A stretch of 51,258 bases of DNA from an uncultured Bacilli bacterium (GCA_934091015.1 CAKOKM010000002.1:1-51258), one strand, 5' to 3'; numbered from the stretch's first letter, positions 24,042 through 33,279 are shown. Program-made: numbers and translations. The notes: a model not told the origin generated them from the sequence alone.

Positions 24042-24743
24042 ATGTTTTTGTTAAGTTATATACTATTTTTATTAAAAGGATGTGCTTTGTTTACGGGTTC
24101 TTATTCGGTTAATGTATTTCCAAGTACTTTAAATAAGAAAGATGAAGAAAAGTATTTAAATCAAATGGCAATGGGAGATAAAGATGCTAGGAGTAAACTA
24201 ATAGAACATAATTTAAGATTAGTTGCTCATATTGTTAAAAAATATGAGAATTCTTCATATGATCCTGATGATTTAATATCAATTGGTACTATTGGGCTAG
24301 TTAAGGGAATTGATTCTTATAAAATGAATAAGAAAGTTAAGTTAACTACTTATGCAGCTAGATGTATCGAAAATGAAATATTAATGCATTTAAGAAGCAA
24401 TAAAAAACATTTAAATAATGTATCTTTAAATGATTCTTTAGGTTATGATAAAGATGGCAATGAGATTAATTTGATAGATGTTATTAAAATGGAAAATAAG
24501 GATATAACAGAAGAAATTAATACTAAAGATAATGTAGAATTATTATATAAATATATTAATAAATTAACGAAGAGAGAAAAAGAAATAATAATTAGAAGAT
24601 ATGGCTTATTTAACAATAAAGAAATGACTCAAAAAGAAATTGCTAAAGAAATGATGATATCTAGAAGTTATGTATCAAGAATTGAAAAAAGAGCTATTAG
24701 TAAAATATTAAAAGAATTTATTAAAAGTAATAAAACTTTGTGA
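24042..24743 (+). CDS. sigK: Mother-cell sporulation sigma factor SigK (pro-form)
   Basis: About 233 residues. The N-terminal hydrophobic pro-sequence (LLSYILFLLKG, ~3-13) precedes region 2 (KLIEHNLRLVAHIVKKY, then YDPDDLISIGTIGLVKGIDSY and KLTTYAARCIENEILMHLR) and region 4 (LTKREKEIIIRRYGL, QKEIAKEMMISRSYVSRIEKRA). A pro-sequence plus RLVAHIVKKY is the SigK/SigE pattern; SigK drives late mother-cell coat genes after cleavage by SpoIVFB. The frame opens at TTG 24036; ATG 24042 gives the best family match. No classic binding site is seen. The gene is intact, not split by a skin element. Confidence 0.88.
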   Translation: MFLLSYILFLLKGCALFTGSYSVNVFPSTLNKKDEEKYLNQMAMGDKDARSKLIEHNLRLVAHIVKKYENSSYDPDDLISIGTIGLVKGIDSYKMNKKVKLTTYAARCIENEILMHLRSNKKHLNNVSLNDSLGYDKDGNEINLIDVIKMENKDITEEINTKDNVELLYKYINKLTKREKEIIIRRYGLFNNKEMTQKEIAKEMMISRSYVSRIEKRAISKILKEFIKSNKTL

Positions 24744-25258
24744 TTGTAGTTAATTGTTATATCAGATTTTTTAAAGTAAAATTATCATGTCTAAACTTTT
24801 CTGTAATTATTTTTTGATTTATTCATATTTATTTTAAATTTTTTAATGCTTATAAAACGTTAATGATTATTGTGTTCTCATTACGAAAAAAGGTACAAAA
24901 CGGAAAAAATTCGTAATGGATGGTATAGGAATATAAATAGAGATTATTGTTACTAAAGATGGAGTTGGTTCATATATAAATGATGATGGTATACTATTTT
25001 TAAATATTTATGAATTCTTATTAAATGAAAATAGTTTAGAAATATAAAAAGTTAGATTTGCAGTAAATACATATAAAATGAAACGAAATAATAAACTTAA
25101 AAAATTTTTACTTTGAGAATTAAATATATTGTATATTGCAACTTAAATGCATATGGTATAGACATTTTCTAAAAAGTATGGTAAATTATTCGTACATAAG
25201 CAATTATGTTATGCAAATTGTTGCATATAATATTAGTGCAACATGTTGTTATAAAAAA
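24744..25258 (+). other. Geneless stretch with a hairpin and a coding remnant
   Basis: ATTACGAA (24880-24887) pairs with TTCGTAAT (24910-24917) around a 22-nt loop. A 36-codon open stretch without a start (24937-25047) continues in frame past a TAA and reads like a decayed protein. The last ~120 bp are rich in TTGCA/TGCAA motifs, including GTTGCA and TGCAAC around a TATAAT (25226-25231), probably the promoter region for the toxin-antitoxin RNA. Confidence 0.45.
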
Positions 25259-25360
25259 GCTAGTGATTCCCACTAAGAGAGGAACTTAAAAAAGAAGTGA
25301 TTCCGGCTTAGACAGGAACTTAAAAAAGAAGCGATTCCGGCTTAAATAGGAACTTAAAAA
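25259..25360 (+). ncRNA. toxI: ToxI-type repeat RNA antitoxin (three 34-nt repeats)
   Basis: Three contiguous copies of a 34-nt unit, aligned by GTGATTCC at 25263, GTGATTCC at 25297 and GCGATTCC at 25331, each ending GGAACTTAAAAAA. Copies 2 and 3 are nearly identical; copy 1 diverges in its centre. There are no spacers, so it is not a CRISPR array. In type III systems the toxin RNase cuts such a precursor into single repeats, which then inhibit it. Repeat length and number fit ToxI/antQ. Confidence 0.85.
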
Positions 25361-25363
25361 AGA

Positions 25364-25390
25364 AACTAGAGAGCTTACTCTAGTTTTATT
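25364..25390 (+). terminator. Terminator between the repeat RNA and the toxin gene
   Basis: AACTAGAG pairs with CTCTAGTT around a short loop and is followed by TTATT. In ToxIN loci this hairpin sets the ratio of antitoxin RNA to toxin mRNA. Confidence 0.8.
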
Positions 25391-25406
25391 AAACTTTAGG
25401 GGGATT

Positions 25407-25922
25407 ATGGATAAGTTATTTTTAGTTAAGATAGATTATAAATATTGTAACTATTTAAGAAAGTTTGATAATAAAGTGCCATATAATATGGATAAAAAAG
25501 AATTGAGACCCTTTATTGGCGTTTTATTTGAAATAAATAAATGTAAATATTTTGCGCCATTATCAAGCCCAAAAGAAAAACATAAAACAATGAGAAGCAG
25601 TATTGATTTCTTAAAAATTGATAATGGTAATCTTGGAGCTATTAATTTTAATAATATGATACCAGTTGCTAATAGCAATATTATTTACTTAAATTTAAAT
25701 GAAAAACCAAAAGATAAGAAAGAAGCAAAATATTATAAATTACTTACTGAACAATTATTTTGGTTAAATCGTAATGATGTAAAAGTATTTAAAAGATCAA
25801 GAAATTTATATGATAAATATAAAAATAAAGATTTAAATGAGAATATAATTAAAAGATGCTGCAATTTCCCTCTACTTGAAGAAAAATGTAAAGAATATAA
25901 TAATATAGAACAAAAAGTTTAA
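25407..25922 (+). CDS. toxN: Type III toxin-antitoxin endoribonuclease, ToxN/AbiQ family
   Basis: The 171-residue protein has the ToxN/AbiQ hallmarks: YCNYLRKFDNKVPYN (~13-27), RPFIGVLFEINKCKYFAPLSSPKEKHK (~34-60) and a later GAINFNNMIPV. These enzymes are RNases that cut cellular and antitoxin RNA and often give phage resistance by abortive infection. A GGGGGATT site precedes the ATG. The repeat RNA and terminator directly upstream complete the system. Length matches the family (~165-175). Confidence 0.92.
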   Translation: MDKLFLVKIDYKYCNYLRKFDNKVPYNMDKKELRPFIGVLFEINKCKYFAPLSSPKEKHKTMRSSIDFLKIDNGNLGAINFNNMIPVANSNIIYLNLNEKPKDKKEAKYYKLLTEQLFWLNRNDVKVFKRSRNLYDKYKNKDLNENIIKRCCNFPLLEEKCKEYNNIEQKV

Positions 25923-25954
25923 ACAAATACCTTAAAAGTATTTGTTTTATTTTA
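25921..25954 (+). terminator. Terminator after toxN
   Basis: CAAATAC pairs with GTATTTG around an 7-nt loop and is followed by TTTTATTTT. Confidence 0.8.
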
Positions 25955-25990
25955 GATTTTAAGTATAATTATATTCAAGGGTGATTAATA

Positions 25991-28900
25991 ATGGATGATA
26001 AATTAATAAGATTCTTTAATAAAATTAATTTTGATGAGATAGATGATTTTGAGGGAGTAAAAGTTTCTAAAGTTGTTATAAATAAACAAAAAGAATCTTG
26101 GATAGTATATTTACAAAGTGATAAAGTTGTTAATCCAGAAGCAATGATAAAACTTATTAATAAAGCTAAAAATGGGATTGAAAATGTTAATACGATAGAT
26201 ATTAAGATAAATTATAGTAATATATTAGATGAAGATATTATTAAATATTTTAAATATTTTTTAGATCAAAAAGTTATTGATAATGTTTCTTTACAAAGTA
26301 TAATAAATAATGATTTTAAAGTAGAGAATAATGAAATAAGTGTAGAAGTTATTTCGAAGATGGAGGCTAATTTAATAAATTCTTTTAATGATGAATTTAG
26401 TAAGTATTTAAAGAATTTGGGATTATCTGAAGTTGAACTAGTTCCTATTATTAATGATGAAAAAAGAAAAGAAATAAAAGAAGAAATAGAAAACAGTAAA
26501 ACAGATATAATTGTTAATAAAGAACCTGAATTTAAAATTATTATGGGTGAAGAAATTAAATCTAAAAAGATTACTGAAATTAAAGATATTATTGGAGAAG
26601 AAAATAATGTTACAGTTGAAGCATATATTTTTGGAATAGAAGAATTTGTATCTAATAAGAGTAATTTTAAAATATTAACTTTGAAGATTAGTGATAAGAC
26701 TGATAGTATTTTAGCTAAAATATTTACAAGAGAAGAAGATGAATTTAATAAATATAAAGCTGGTTTAAAAGAAGGAAAATGGTATGCCTTTAGAGGGTAT
26801 GTTAAAAATGATACGTTTGCTAAGGATTTAGTGTTTAATGTAAGAGATATAGAGGAAATTCCTAGTAAAGATGATGAGTTTGTTGATGATGCTGAAGTTA
26901 AGAGAGTTGAATTACATGCTCATACAATGATGAGTCAAATGGATGGGGTTACTAAATTTGATTTAGATAAACATACATCAGAACTTGTTAGTAATGCGAT
27001 TAAATTTGGGTATAGAGGAGTTGCAATAACTGATCATGGTGGTTGTCAAGCATTCCCGATTTGTTATGAAATAATTAAAAATTATAATAAAGGAAAACCT
27101 AAAGAAGAACATTTTAAGGGGATTTATGGTACTGAACTTACATTAGTAGATGATTCGGCTGATATAACTTTTAGAGCTAAAGATGATGATTTAAGAAACA
27201 CTACTTATGTTGTATTTGATACAGAAACTACTGGTTTTAACGCTGGTGGTAAAGATCAAATGATTGAAATTGGTGCTGTAAAGATAGCAAATGGTGAAAT
27301 AATTGATAGATTTGATGAATTTATTAATCCAGGAAGACCACTTCCACAAAAGATAGTTGATTTAACATGTATTACTGATGATGATTTAGCTGGTGCCGAT
27401 AATGAAGAAAATGTTACTAAACGATTTTTAGAGTGGGCAGAAGGACTTCCTATGGTTGCTCATAACGCAAAATTCGATATGTCATTTGTTGATATGGCTT
27501 GTAAAAAGTATGGATTACCGGAGTTTAGTAATACCGTTATTGATACATTAGAATTATCAAGAGCGTTAGATCCTGATTTAACTAGACATAGTTTGTCAGC
27601 GTTAGTTAAAAGATATGAAGTCCCTTGGAATGAAGATGCACATCATAGAGCTGATTATGATGCTGAGGGAACGGCTTATGTATTTTGGAAAATGTTGGAT
27701 CGTGTTCCAAAAGATACATATAAAACTATAAAGGATTTAGATAATTTAGTTTCTAAAGAAAATTTATATAAGTTTGGAGCAACACATCATTTTAATGCTT
27801 TAGTTTTAAATCAAAAAGGATTAAAGAATTTATTTAAAATTGTTTCTTTAGCGAATACAACATATTACTTTAAGTGTCCTAGAATTCCGAGAAGTGTATT
27901 ACAGGAGTTAAGAGAAGGATTATTAATTGGTAGTGGATGCTTTGATTCAGAAATATTTAAAGAAGCAAGAAGAAAAGATAAAGAAGAATTAACTAATTTA
28001 ATTAATTTCTATGATTACGTTGAGGTGCAACCACCAGATGTTTATTCTCATTTAGTTGATACAGGAGATTTTTCTTCTAATGCAGAGTTAATTGGAAACA
28101 TTATGAAGGTAGTAGATGCAGTTAGAGACGCTGGCAAAATAATGGTGGCTACTGGGGATGTTCATCATTTTTATAAAGAAGATAAAATATTTAGACAAAT
28201 AATTCTTGATACAAAAGCCAATTTTGGAAAACATCATTTAGCTAAGTCTAGTATAAAAGAAATACCTTCACAACATTATAGAACAACAAATGAAATGCTA
28301 GAAAATTTTAACTTTTTAGATAAAGATGTTGCTTATGAAATTGTTGTTACTAACACAAATAAAATATGCGATATGATTGATGAAATAGAAGTTATTCCCG
28401 ATACTGGTGGAACACCATTTTCACCTAGAGTAAAAGCCGATGATGGTAAAACTTATTTAGATTGTCCTAGAGTTGTAACTGACTTAGTTTATGGTAGAGC
28501 AACTGATTGGTATGGAGATCCCCTTCCTTTATTAATTGAAGAACGTATCGCTAAAGAACTTTATGGAGAAACTGTTTATAAAGTTTGTCGTGAAAATTTA
28601 TTAAAAACACATAGTGAAGATGAACCTAATTTAAAAGAATTAATATTTAAAGATGTTCATGAAGTTATATTAAAGGGTGTAGATGCTGTTAAAGAGTTAG
28701 TTAGAAATAATATTAAAGAACATTTAGAAGAAGAAACTAGTGACGAAGAGATTGAACAAATGTTAAAGAAATCACTTGGTGGAGTAATTGGTGCAGGTTT
28801 CGATCCAATTTACTTAATTGCCCAAAGATTAGTTAAACACTCTAATGATGAAGGTTTCTTAGTTGGTTCAAGAGGTTCAGTAGGTTCATCATTTGTCGCA

Positions 28901-30574
28901 ACTATGATGGGTATTACTGAAGTTAATTCACTTGCGGCACATTACCGCTGTTTAAAATGTAAAACAAGTATTTTTAATGATGAAAATGGTAAACCACTTG
29001 GTGCTACTTATTCATGTGGTATTGATTTACCAGAAAAGAAATGTCCTAATTGCGGGGAAGATATGTATAGAGATGGACATGATATTCCATTTGAAACTTT
29101 CTTAGGATTCAATGCCGATAAAGTTCCAGATATCGACTTAAACTTTTCTGATTTAAATCAAGCATCTGCTCATGAATATACTAAAGTACTATTTGGTGTT
29201 GATAATGTATATCGTGCTGGTACTATTGGTACAGTTGCTGAAAAAACGGCTTTTGGTTTTGTAAAAGGTTATATGGAAGATAAAGGAATTATGATGCGTA
29301 CTCCGGAAATAGAACGTTTAGCTAAAGGCGTTACAGGAGTTAAGAGAACTACTGGACAACATCCCGGTGGAATTGTAGTTGTTCCTGATTATAAAGAAGT
29401 TTATGATTTTACTCCATTTCAATATCCAGCAGAAGATGTTAATAATGCTTGGAGAACAACTCACTTTGGATACCATTCAATTGAAGAATGTCTACTTAAA
29501 TTAGATATTTTAGGTCATACCGATCCAACTCAACTTAGAATTATTCAAGAACAAACGGGAATTGATGTTAGTAAAATACCTTTATCGGATCCTGAAACTA
29601 TGAGTATTTTCTCATCAACTAAAGCGTTAGGTGTAACTAACGAACAGATTTTAGCTCTTACTGGTACTTTAGGTATTCCGGAATTTGGTACTAACTTTAC
29701 CATTGGAATGGTTGATGAAATTAAGCCTAAAACATTTGCTGAACTTGTTAAAATTGCGGGACTATCACATGGGACTGATGTATGGCTTGGTAATGCGAGA
29801 GATTTAATTATTAATAATGTTGTTCCATTTAGTGAAGTTATTGGTTGTCGTGACGATATTATGATTTACTTAATGTATCATGGAGTAGAACCTATTAAAG
29901 CATTTAAAATAATGGAATTTGTACGTAAAGGTAAAGCAAGTAAACCAAAAGAAAAAGATACTTGGGAATCTTATAAAAAGATAATGCAAGACGCTAATAT
30001 TCCAGAATGGTTTATTGATTCATGTAATAAGATTAAATATATGTTCCCTAAAGCTCATGCTGCTGCATATGTAGTAAGTGCCTTTAGAATTGCTTGGATT
30101 AAAGTACATAAACCAGTATATTTTTATTCATCTTGGTTATCATGTAAAGCGACTGATTTTGATGTTGAAACGATGATGAAAGGATATGATGCAATTAAAG
30201 CAAGAGTAGAAGAAATTCAAAATAAAGGATTTAACGCTACTACTAAGGAACTAGGACTTCTTGAATGCTTAAAAGTATGTTTAGAAGCATCAGCTAGAGG
30301 AATAAAATTTGCTAAAATAGATTTATATAAAAGTGATTGGAAAGTATGGCAAGTTGCTGATGAACATACAATAATTCCATCTTTCTTATCAGTAGATGGA
30401 CTTGGCGAGACTGTTGCTAAGAATATTGTCAACGAAAGAAATAAAGGTAAGTTTGTAAGTATTGAAGACTTTCAATCAAGAGCAAAAGTATCTGGAACAA
30501 TTGTAGATAAGTTAAAAACAATTGATGTTTTAGAAAATATGCCGGAATCTTCACAATTAAGTTTATTTGATTAA
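25991..30574 (+). CDS. polC: DNA polymerase III alpha subunit, PolC type
   Basis: The 1527-residue replicative polymerase runs from an N-terminal region (~1-190) through an OB fold (~200-300), PHP domain part 1 (VELHAHTMMSQMDG ~305, AITDHGG), a DEDDh proofreading exonuclease (VVFDTETTG ~405, to ~575) and PHP part 2, to the polymerase core (VGSRGSVGSS ~957, the zinc Cys pairs CLKC and CPNC, DIDLNFS) and a C-terminal helix-hairpin-helix domain. The built-in exonuclease identifies PolC rather than DnaE. It is longer than Bacillus PolC (~1437). Start ATG follows AAGGGTGATTAATA. It stands alone. Confidence 0.97.
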   Translation: MDDKLIRFFNKINFDEIDDFEGVKVSKVVINKQKESWIVYLQSDKVVNPEAMIKLINKAKNGIENVNTIDIKINYSNILDEDIIKYFKYFLDQKVIDNVSLQSIINNDFKVENNEISVEVISKMEANLINSFNDEFSKYLKNLGLSEVELVPIINDEKRKEIKEEIENSKTDIIVNKEPEFKIIMGEEIKSKKITEIKDIIGEENNVTVEAYIFGIEEFVSNKSNFKILTLKISDKTDSILAKIFTREEDEFNKYKAGLKEGKWYAFRGYVKNDTFAKDLVFNVRDIEEIPSKDDEFVDDAEVKRVELHAHTMMSQMDGVTKFDLDKHTSELVSNAIKFGYRGVAITDHGGCQAFPICYEIIKNYNKGKPKEEHFKGIYGTELTLVDDSADITFRAKDDDLRNTTYVVFDTETTGFNAGGKDQMIEIGAVKIANGEIIDRFDEFINPGRPLPQKIVDLTCITDDDLAGADNEENVTKRFLEWAEGLPMVAHNAKFDMSFVDMACKKYGLPEFSNTVIDTLELSRALDPDLTRHSLSALVKRYEVPWNEDAHHRADYDAEGTAYVFWKMLDRVPKDTYKTIKDLDNLVSKENLYKFGATHHFNALVLNQKGLKNLFKIVSLANTTYYFKCPRIPRSVLQELREGLLIGSGCFDSEIFKEARRKDKEELTNLINFYDYVEVQPPDVYSHLVDTGDFSSNAELIGNIMKVVDAVRDAGKIMVATGDVHHFYKEDKIFRQIILDTKANFGKHHLAKSSIKEIPSQHYRTTNEMLENFNFLDKDVAYEIVVTNTNKICDMIDEIEVIPDTGGTPFSPRVKADDGKTYLDCPRVVTDLVYGRATDWYGDPLPLLIEERIAKELYGETVYKVCRENLLKTHSEDEPNLKELIFKDVHEVILKGVDAVKELVRNNIKEHLEEETSDEEIEQMLKKSLGGVIGAGFDPIYLIAQRLVKHSNDEGFLVGSRGSVGSSFVATMMGITEVNSLAAHYRCLKCKTSIFNDENGKPLGATYSCGIDLPEKKCPNCGEDMYRDGHDIPFETFLGFNADKVPDIDLNFSDLNQASAHEYTKVLFGVDNVYRAGTIGTVAEKTAFGFVKGYMEDKGIMMRTPEIERLAKGVTGVKRTTGQHPGGIVVVPDYKEVYDFTPFQYPAEDVNNAWRTTHFGYHSIEECLLKLDILGHTDPTQLRIIQEQTGIDVSKIPLSDPETMSIFSSTKALGVTNEQILALTGTLGIPEFGTNFTIGMVDEIKPKTFAELVKIAGLSHGTDVWLGNARDLIINNVVPFSEVIGCRDDIMIYLMYHGVEPIKAFKIMEFVRKGKASKPKEKDTWESYKKIMQDANIPEWFIDSCNKIKYMFPKAHAAAYVVSAFRIAWIKVHKPVYFYSSWLSCKATDFDVETMMKGYDAIKARVEEIQNKGFNATTKELGLLECLKVCLEASARGIKFAKIDLYKSDWKVWQVADEHTIIPSFLSVDGLGETVAKNIVNERNKGKFVSIEDFQSRAKVSGTIVDKLKTIDVLENMPESSQLSLFD

Positions 30575-30599
30575 AAAAATATCGTGATTAAAAAAATAT

Positions 30600-30630
30600 G
30601 GTTTTATGTTATTTACATAAAACCTTTTTT
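30600..30630 (+). terminator. Terminator after polC
   Basis: A perfect 10-bp stem GGTTTTATGT / ACATAAAACC around TATTT, followed by T6. Confidence 0.9.
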
Positions 30631-30663
30631 AAGGTAAAATTATATAAGATAGGTGGCATGTGT

Positions 30664-33048
30664 ATGAACACTGAAATGAATAAAAAGAAAATTATTATGT
30701 TATTAATCATGTTTGGATTAGTTTTATCAATAATTATGGGAGTAACTTTTTCTTATTTGTTACCAATAATTAATAATGTAGAAACAGATTCAACAGTTGT
30801 ATTTAATGCAGGAATTATATCAGCAACATATGAAAATGGAAGTAATCAAATAGTTTCAAGTGAAGTACTACCTGGCTGGTCAGAAACAAAAACATTTAGT
30901 TTAACAGCAGTAAATTCAACAACAATTAGAAAAGCTGGAGCTATGAATTATTCACTAAAACTAATAGTAGATTCAAATACATTTAGTGATAACTCAATAG
31001 CAGTATCATTAAAAAGTACAAATACATCAAATAATGGAACCCCAGCAGAGATGATATCAGGAACATTGTTAAGTGGACCAAGTGAAGTAAGTTTAGGATT
31101 TGGATCATTTGATGCAACACAGGAAATAGGAGAAGAAGGAGTAACACATGATTTTGAGTTAAAACTTTCATTTCCAGAACAATATAGAAGTCAAAATAAT
31201 GACATGGATAAATCCATTGCAGCACATGTAGTAGTAGAAAGAGCAAATGATTTAGGAAACTTAACAATAGTAGATAATTATGAAAGTTATAATAAAACAA
31301 TAAATATAGAAAAGAATAAAGAAGTAAATTTATTAAGTTTATATAGTTATCCAATAAAGAAAACATATTCAATCATAAGTGGAGAAGGAACAATTAATTC
31401 AAATAAATTAACATTAAAAAGTGATGAAATGAAAGTATCAATAAATTATCCATCAGTATCAGATACAATAGCAGATTTAGATAAAGAAACAAATGGATTA
31501 GAAGAAGATGATACAGCAGATAAAAACTTAAGATATGTAGGTGCAAGTCCAAAAAATTACATTACTTTTAATGATGAAACATGGAGAATAATAGGCATAT
31601 TTAATGTATTTAATGTTGAAACTAATACAACTGAAAAACTTGTAAAAATAGTAAGAAATGATTCACTAGGAGATTATTCATGGGATAGTTCAGATTCATC
31701 AAAAAATAATGGCTACGGAATCAATGAATGGAGTCAAGCCGATTTAATGAACGAATTAAATACTGATTATATAAATCCAAATCCAACAAGTGAAACAACA
31801 GAATGGTTTAATGGACGAAATAATGCAAAAAATGGATCATACAATTATAGTAATAATATGAAAAGTACTTCAATGGATAAAATAGCCAAAGTAAGATGGA
31901 ACTTAGGCGGTTATTCAACATCACAAGTTACTGCGTTAAATATGTATAATGCTGAAAGAGGAACATTACATATAAGTAATCCATCAGATGAAACAACAAG
32001 AACCAACACATGGGATGGAAAAATAGCATTAATATATCCAAGTGATTATGGCTATGCCTCAACGGATACAACATGTAGAGGAGATTTAATGTCATCTGAT
32101 TCTAATTATAAAGGATATTGTAAAAATGAAAACTGGTTATTTAACGGTGCATATCAATGGACTTTGTCCCCTAGTTCTGGCAATGCGAGTAATGTGTTCT
32201 ATGTCGATTCGGACGGGTATGTCGGCAGCGGCAGTGCGATCAACGCTATTGGTGTGCGTCCGGCCCTTTTCTTAAAATCTGATGTAGTTGTAACAAGTGG
32301 AACTGGTGATGAAAAAGATCCATATAAAATTTCTTCACGAGCATCATTTGCAAATGACGCATGGGAAACAATAGCAAATAACGTTAAATCAGAAAAATCA
32401 TATTTATATAATATCGGCGATGAAAAAGAAGTAGAAATAGGTGGAACAAATTATACTGTACGTGTTGCCAATAACACCACACCAAGTGATTGTAATAAAG
32501 ATGATTTTTCCCAGACAGCCTGTGGATTTGTAGTAGAGTTTGTTGATATTGTAGAAAATAGAAAAATGAATAGTACTGATACCAATGTAGGTGGCTGGCC
32601 AGCAACAGCAATGAGAACATACTTAAACGACGAGTTTTATAATAGTTTACCAGAAGATTTAAGAAATGTGATAGCAGATACCAAAGTAATATCAGGACAT
32701 GGAAAAAGTGATACAAGTAATTTTCCATCAACTGATAAAATATATTTATTAAGTGGACATGAAATATATGAAGATGCATCACCAACAACGTCATCATTAT
32801 CAGCAAGAGATACAGCCTATAATAATACAAGACAATTAGATTATTATAAGAATAAAGGAGTAACAACAAGAAGCTATTTAGAAACTAGAAAGAAACCACT
32901 AGGCTCTAGTTCTTATGATTGGTGGTGGCTGCGCGCGGCTAATTCCAGCAGTGACGATAATTTCCTAAGTGTTGGTAGCGACGGCGACTGGAACATCATT
33001 AATGCTAGCGATTCAAGTGGCGTTTCTCCAGCTTTCCGTATCGGATAA
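30664..33048 (+). CDS. Secreted surface protein with two DUF6273-like C-type-lectin-fold domains, likely DGR target
   Basis: 794 residues. A hydrophobic N-terminal segment (~7-30) leads into a TasA/camelysin-like beta domain (~30-190), then a linker and two DUF6273-like domains. The first (~300-560) ends in WTLSPSSGNASNVFYVDSDG...GVRPALF; the second (~575-794) has GGWPATAMRTYLN and ends in WWWLRAANSSSDD...SGVSPAFRIG at the very C-terminus. These are the ligand-binding ends diversified in retroelement target proteins. Both ends are about 52-54% GC while the rest of the gene is far more AT-rich. Codons otherwise favour A in third position, unlike neighbours. Start 30664 fits AGGTGG at 7 nt; an ATG at 30658 is too close. 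No RT or template is in the window. Confidence 0.85.
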   Translation: MNTEMNKKKIIMLLIMFGLVLSIIMGVTFSYLLPIINNVETDSTVVFNAGIISATYENGSNQIVSSEVLPGWSETKTFSLTAVNSTTIRKAGAMNYSLKLIVDSNTFSDNSIAVSLKSTNTSNNGTPAEMISGTLLSGPSEVSLGFGSFDATQEIGEEGVTHDFELKLSFPEQYRSQNNDMDKSIAAHVVVERANDLGNLTIVDNYESYNKTINIEKNKEVNLLSLYSYPIKKTYSIISGEGTINSNKLTLKSDEMKVSINYPSVSDTIADLDKETNGLEEDDTADKNLRYVGASPKNYITFNDETWRIIGIFNVFNVETNTTEKLVKIVRNDSLGDYSWDSSDSSKNNGYGINEWSQADLMNELNTDYINPNPTSETTEWFNGRNNAKNGSYNYSNNMKSTSMDKIAKVRWNLGGYSTSQVTALNMYNAERGTLHISNPSDETTRTNTWDGKIALIYPSDYGYASTDTTCRGDLMSSDSNYKGYCKNENWLFNGAYQWTLSPSSGNASNVFYVDSDGYVGSGSAINAIGVRPALFLKSDVVVTSGTGDEKDPYKISSRASFANDAWETIANNVKSEKSYLYNIGDEKEVEIGGTNYTVRVANNTTPSDCNKDDFSQTACGFVVEFVDIVENRKMNSTDTNVGGWPATAMRTYLNDEFYNSLPEDLRNVIADTKVISGHGKSDTSNFPSTDKIYLLSGHEIYEDASPTTSSLSARDTAYNNTRQLDYYKNKGVTTRSYLETRKKPLGSSSYDWWWLRAANSSSDDNFLSVGSDGDWNIINASDSSGVSPAFRIG
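32161..32270 (+). other. Putative DGR variable region 1
   Basis: 110 bp at about 54% GC inside a very AT-rich gene, encoding the end of the first DUF6273-like domain (residues ~500-536). Codon choice (GGC, CGC-like, GTC, GCG, AAC) is foreign to this genome. Edges are approximate. Confidence 0.65.
32917..33048 (+). other. Putative DGR variable region 2 (gene 3' end)
   Basis: About 52% GC, encoding the last ~44 residues up to the stop codon, the classical place for a variable region. It includes AAC/AAT and GAC/AGC codons clustered at predicted surface positions. A tetraloop hairpin follows at 33096-33113. Confidence 0.7.
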
Positions 33049-33095
33049 TAATGTAAACTAAATGTAAAGCAAGAAATAATATAATTAAGCAGGGA

Positions 33096-33113
33096 TAGGA
33101 AAATCGTTTCCTA
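33096..33113 (+). repeat. Hairpin downstream of variable region 2
   Basis: TAGGAAA-ATCG-TTTCCTA: 7-bp stem with a 4-nt loop, 48 bp after the stop codon. DGR targets in phage BPP-1 carry a comparable hairpin that raises retrohoming. A further 7-bp stem (GGGCCGT 33116-33122 with ACGGCCC 33150-33156) follows. Confidence 0.5.
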
Positions 33114-33175
33114 GAGGGCCGTTCCTGCGAGCGAAAGCGAGTAAAATAGACGGCCCATAAGATAAAAAAATAAAT

Positions 33176-33207
33176 CCCATCTGATTGACGTAAGGAAATC
33201 AGATGGG
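33176..33207 (-). terminator. Strong hairpin, terminator-like on the minus strand
   Basis: CCCATCTGATT and AATCAGATGGG form an 11-bp stem with a 10-nt loop. On the minus strand it is followed by ATTTATTTTTTT; on the plus strand there is no T-run. No minus-strand gene ends here. Confidence 0.5.
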
Positions 33208-33279
33208 TACATAAAGTATTATGAAAGATAAATATAATAAAATAATAAGAAATGTTTATAAAGATAGTTTTAATATAAA

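Noticed and set aside
24042..24743. Vegetative or SigE-type sigma factor
   Set aside because: The hydrophobic pro-sequence and region 2 wording fit SigK better, and no spoIIGA gene precedes it. SigE cannot be fully excluded without a search.
25259..25360. Short tandem repeats resembling a CRISPR array
   Set aside because: The 34-nt units are contiguous with no unique spacers, there are no cas genes, and a ToxN-type gene follows a terminator, so a type III antitoxin explains them.
33096..33156. DGR template repeat within the window
   Set aside because: No second stretch similar to either variable region is present; the GC-rich stem here is unrelated to them in sequence.
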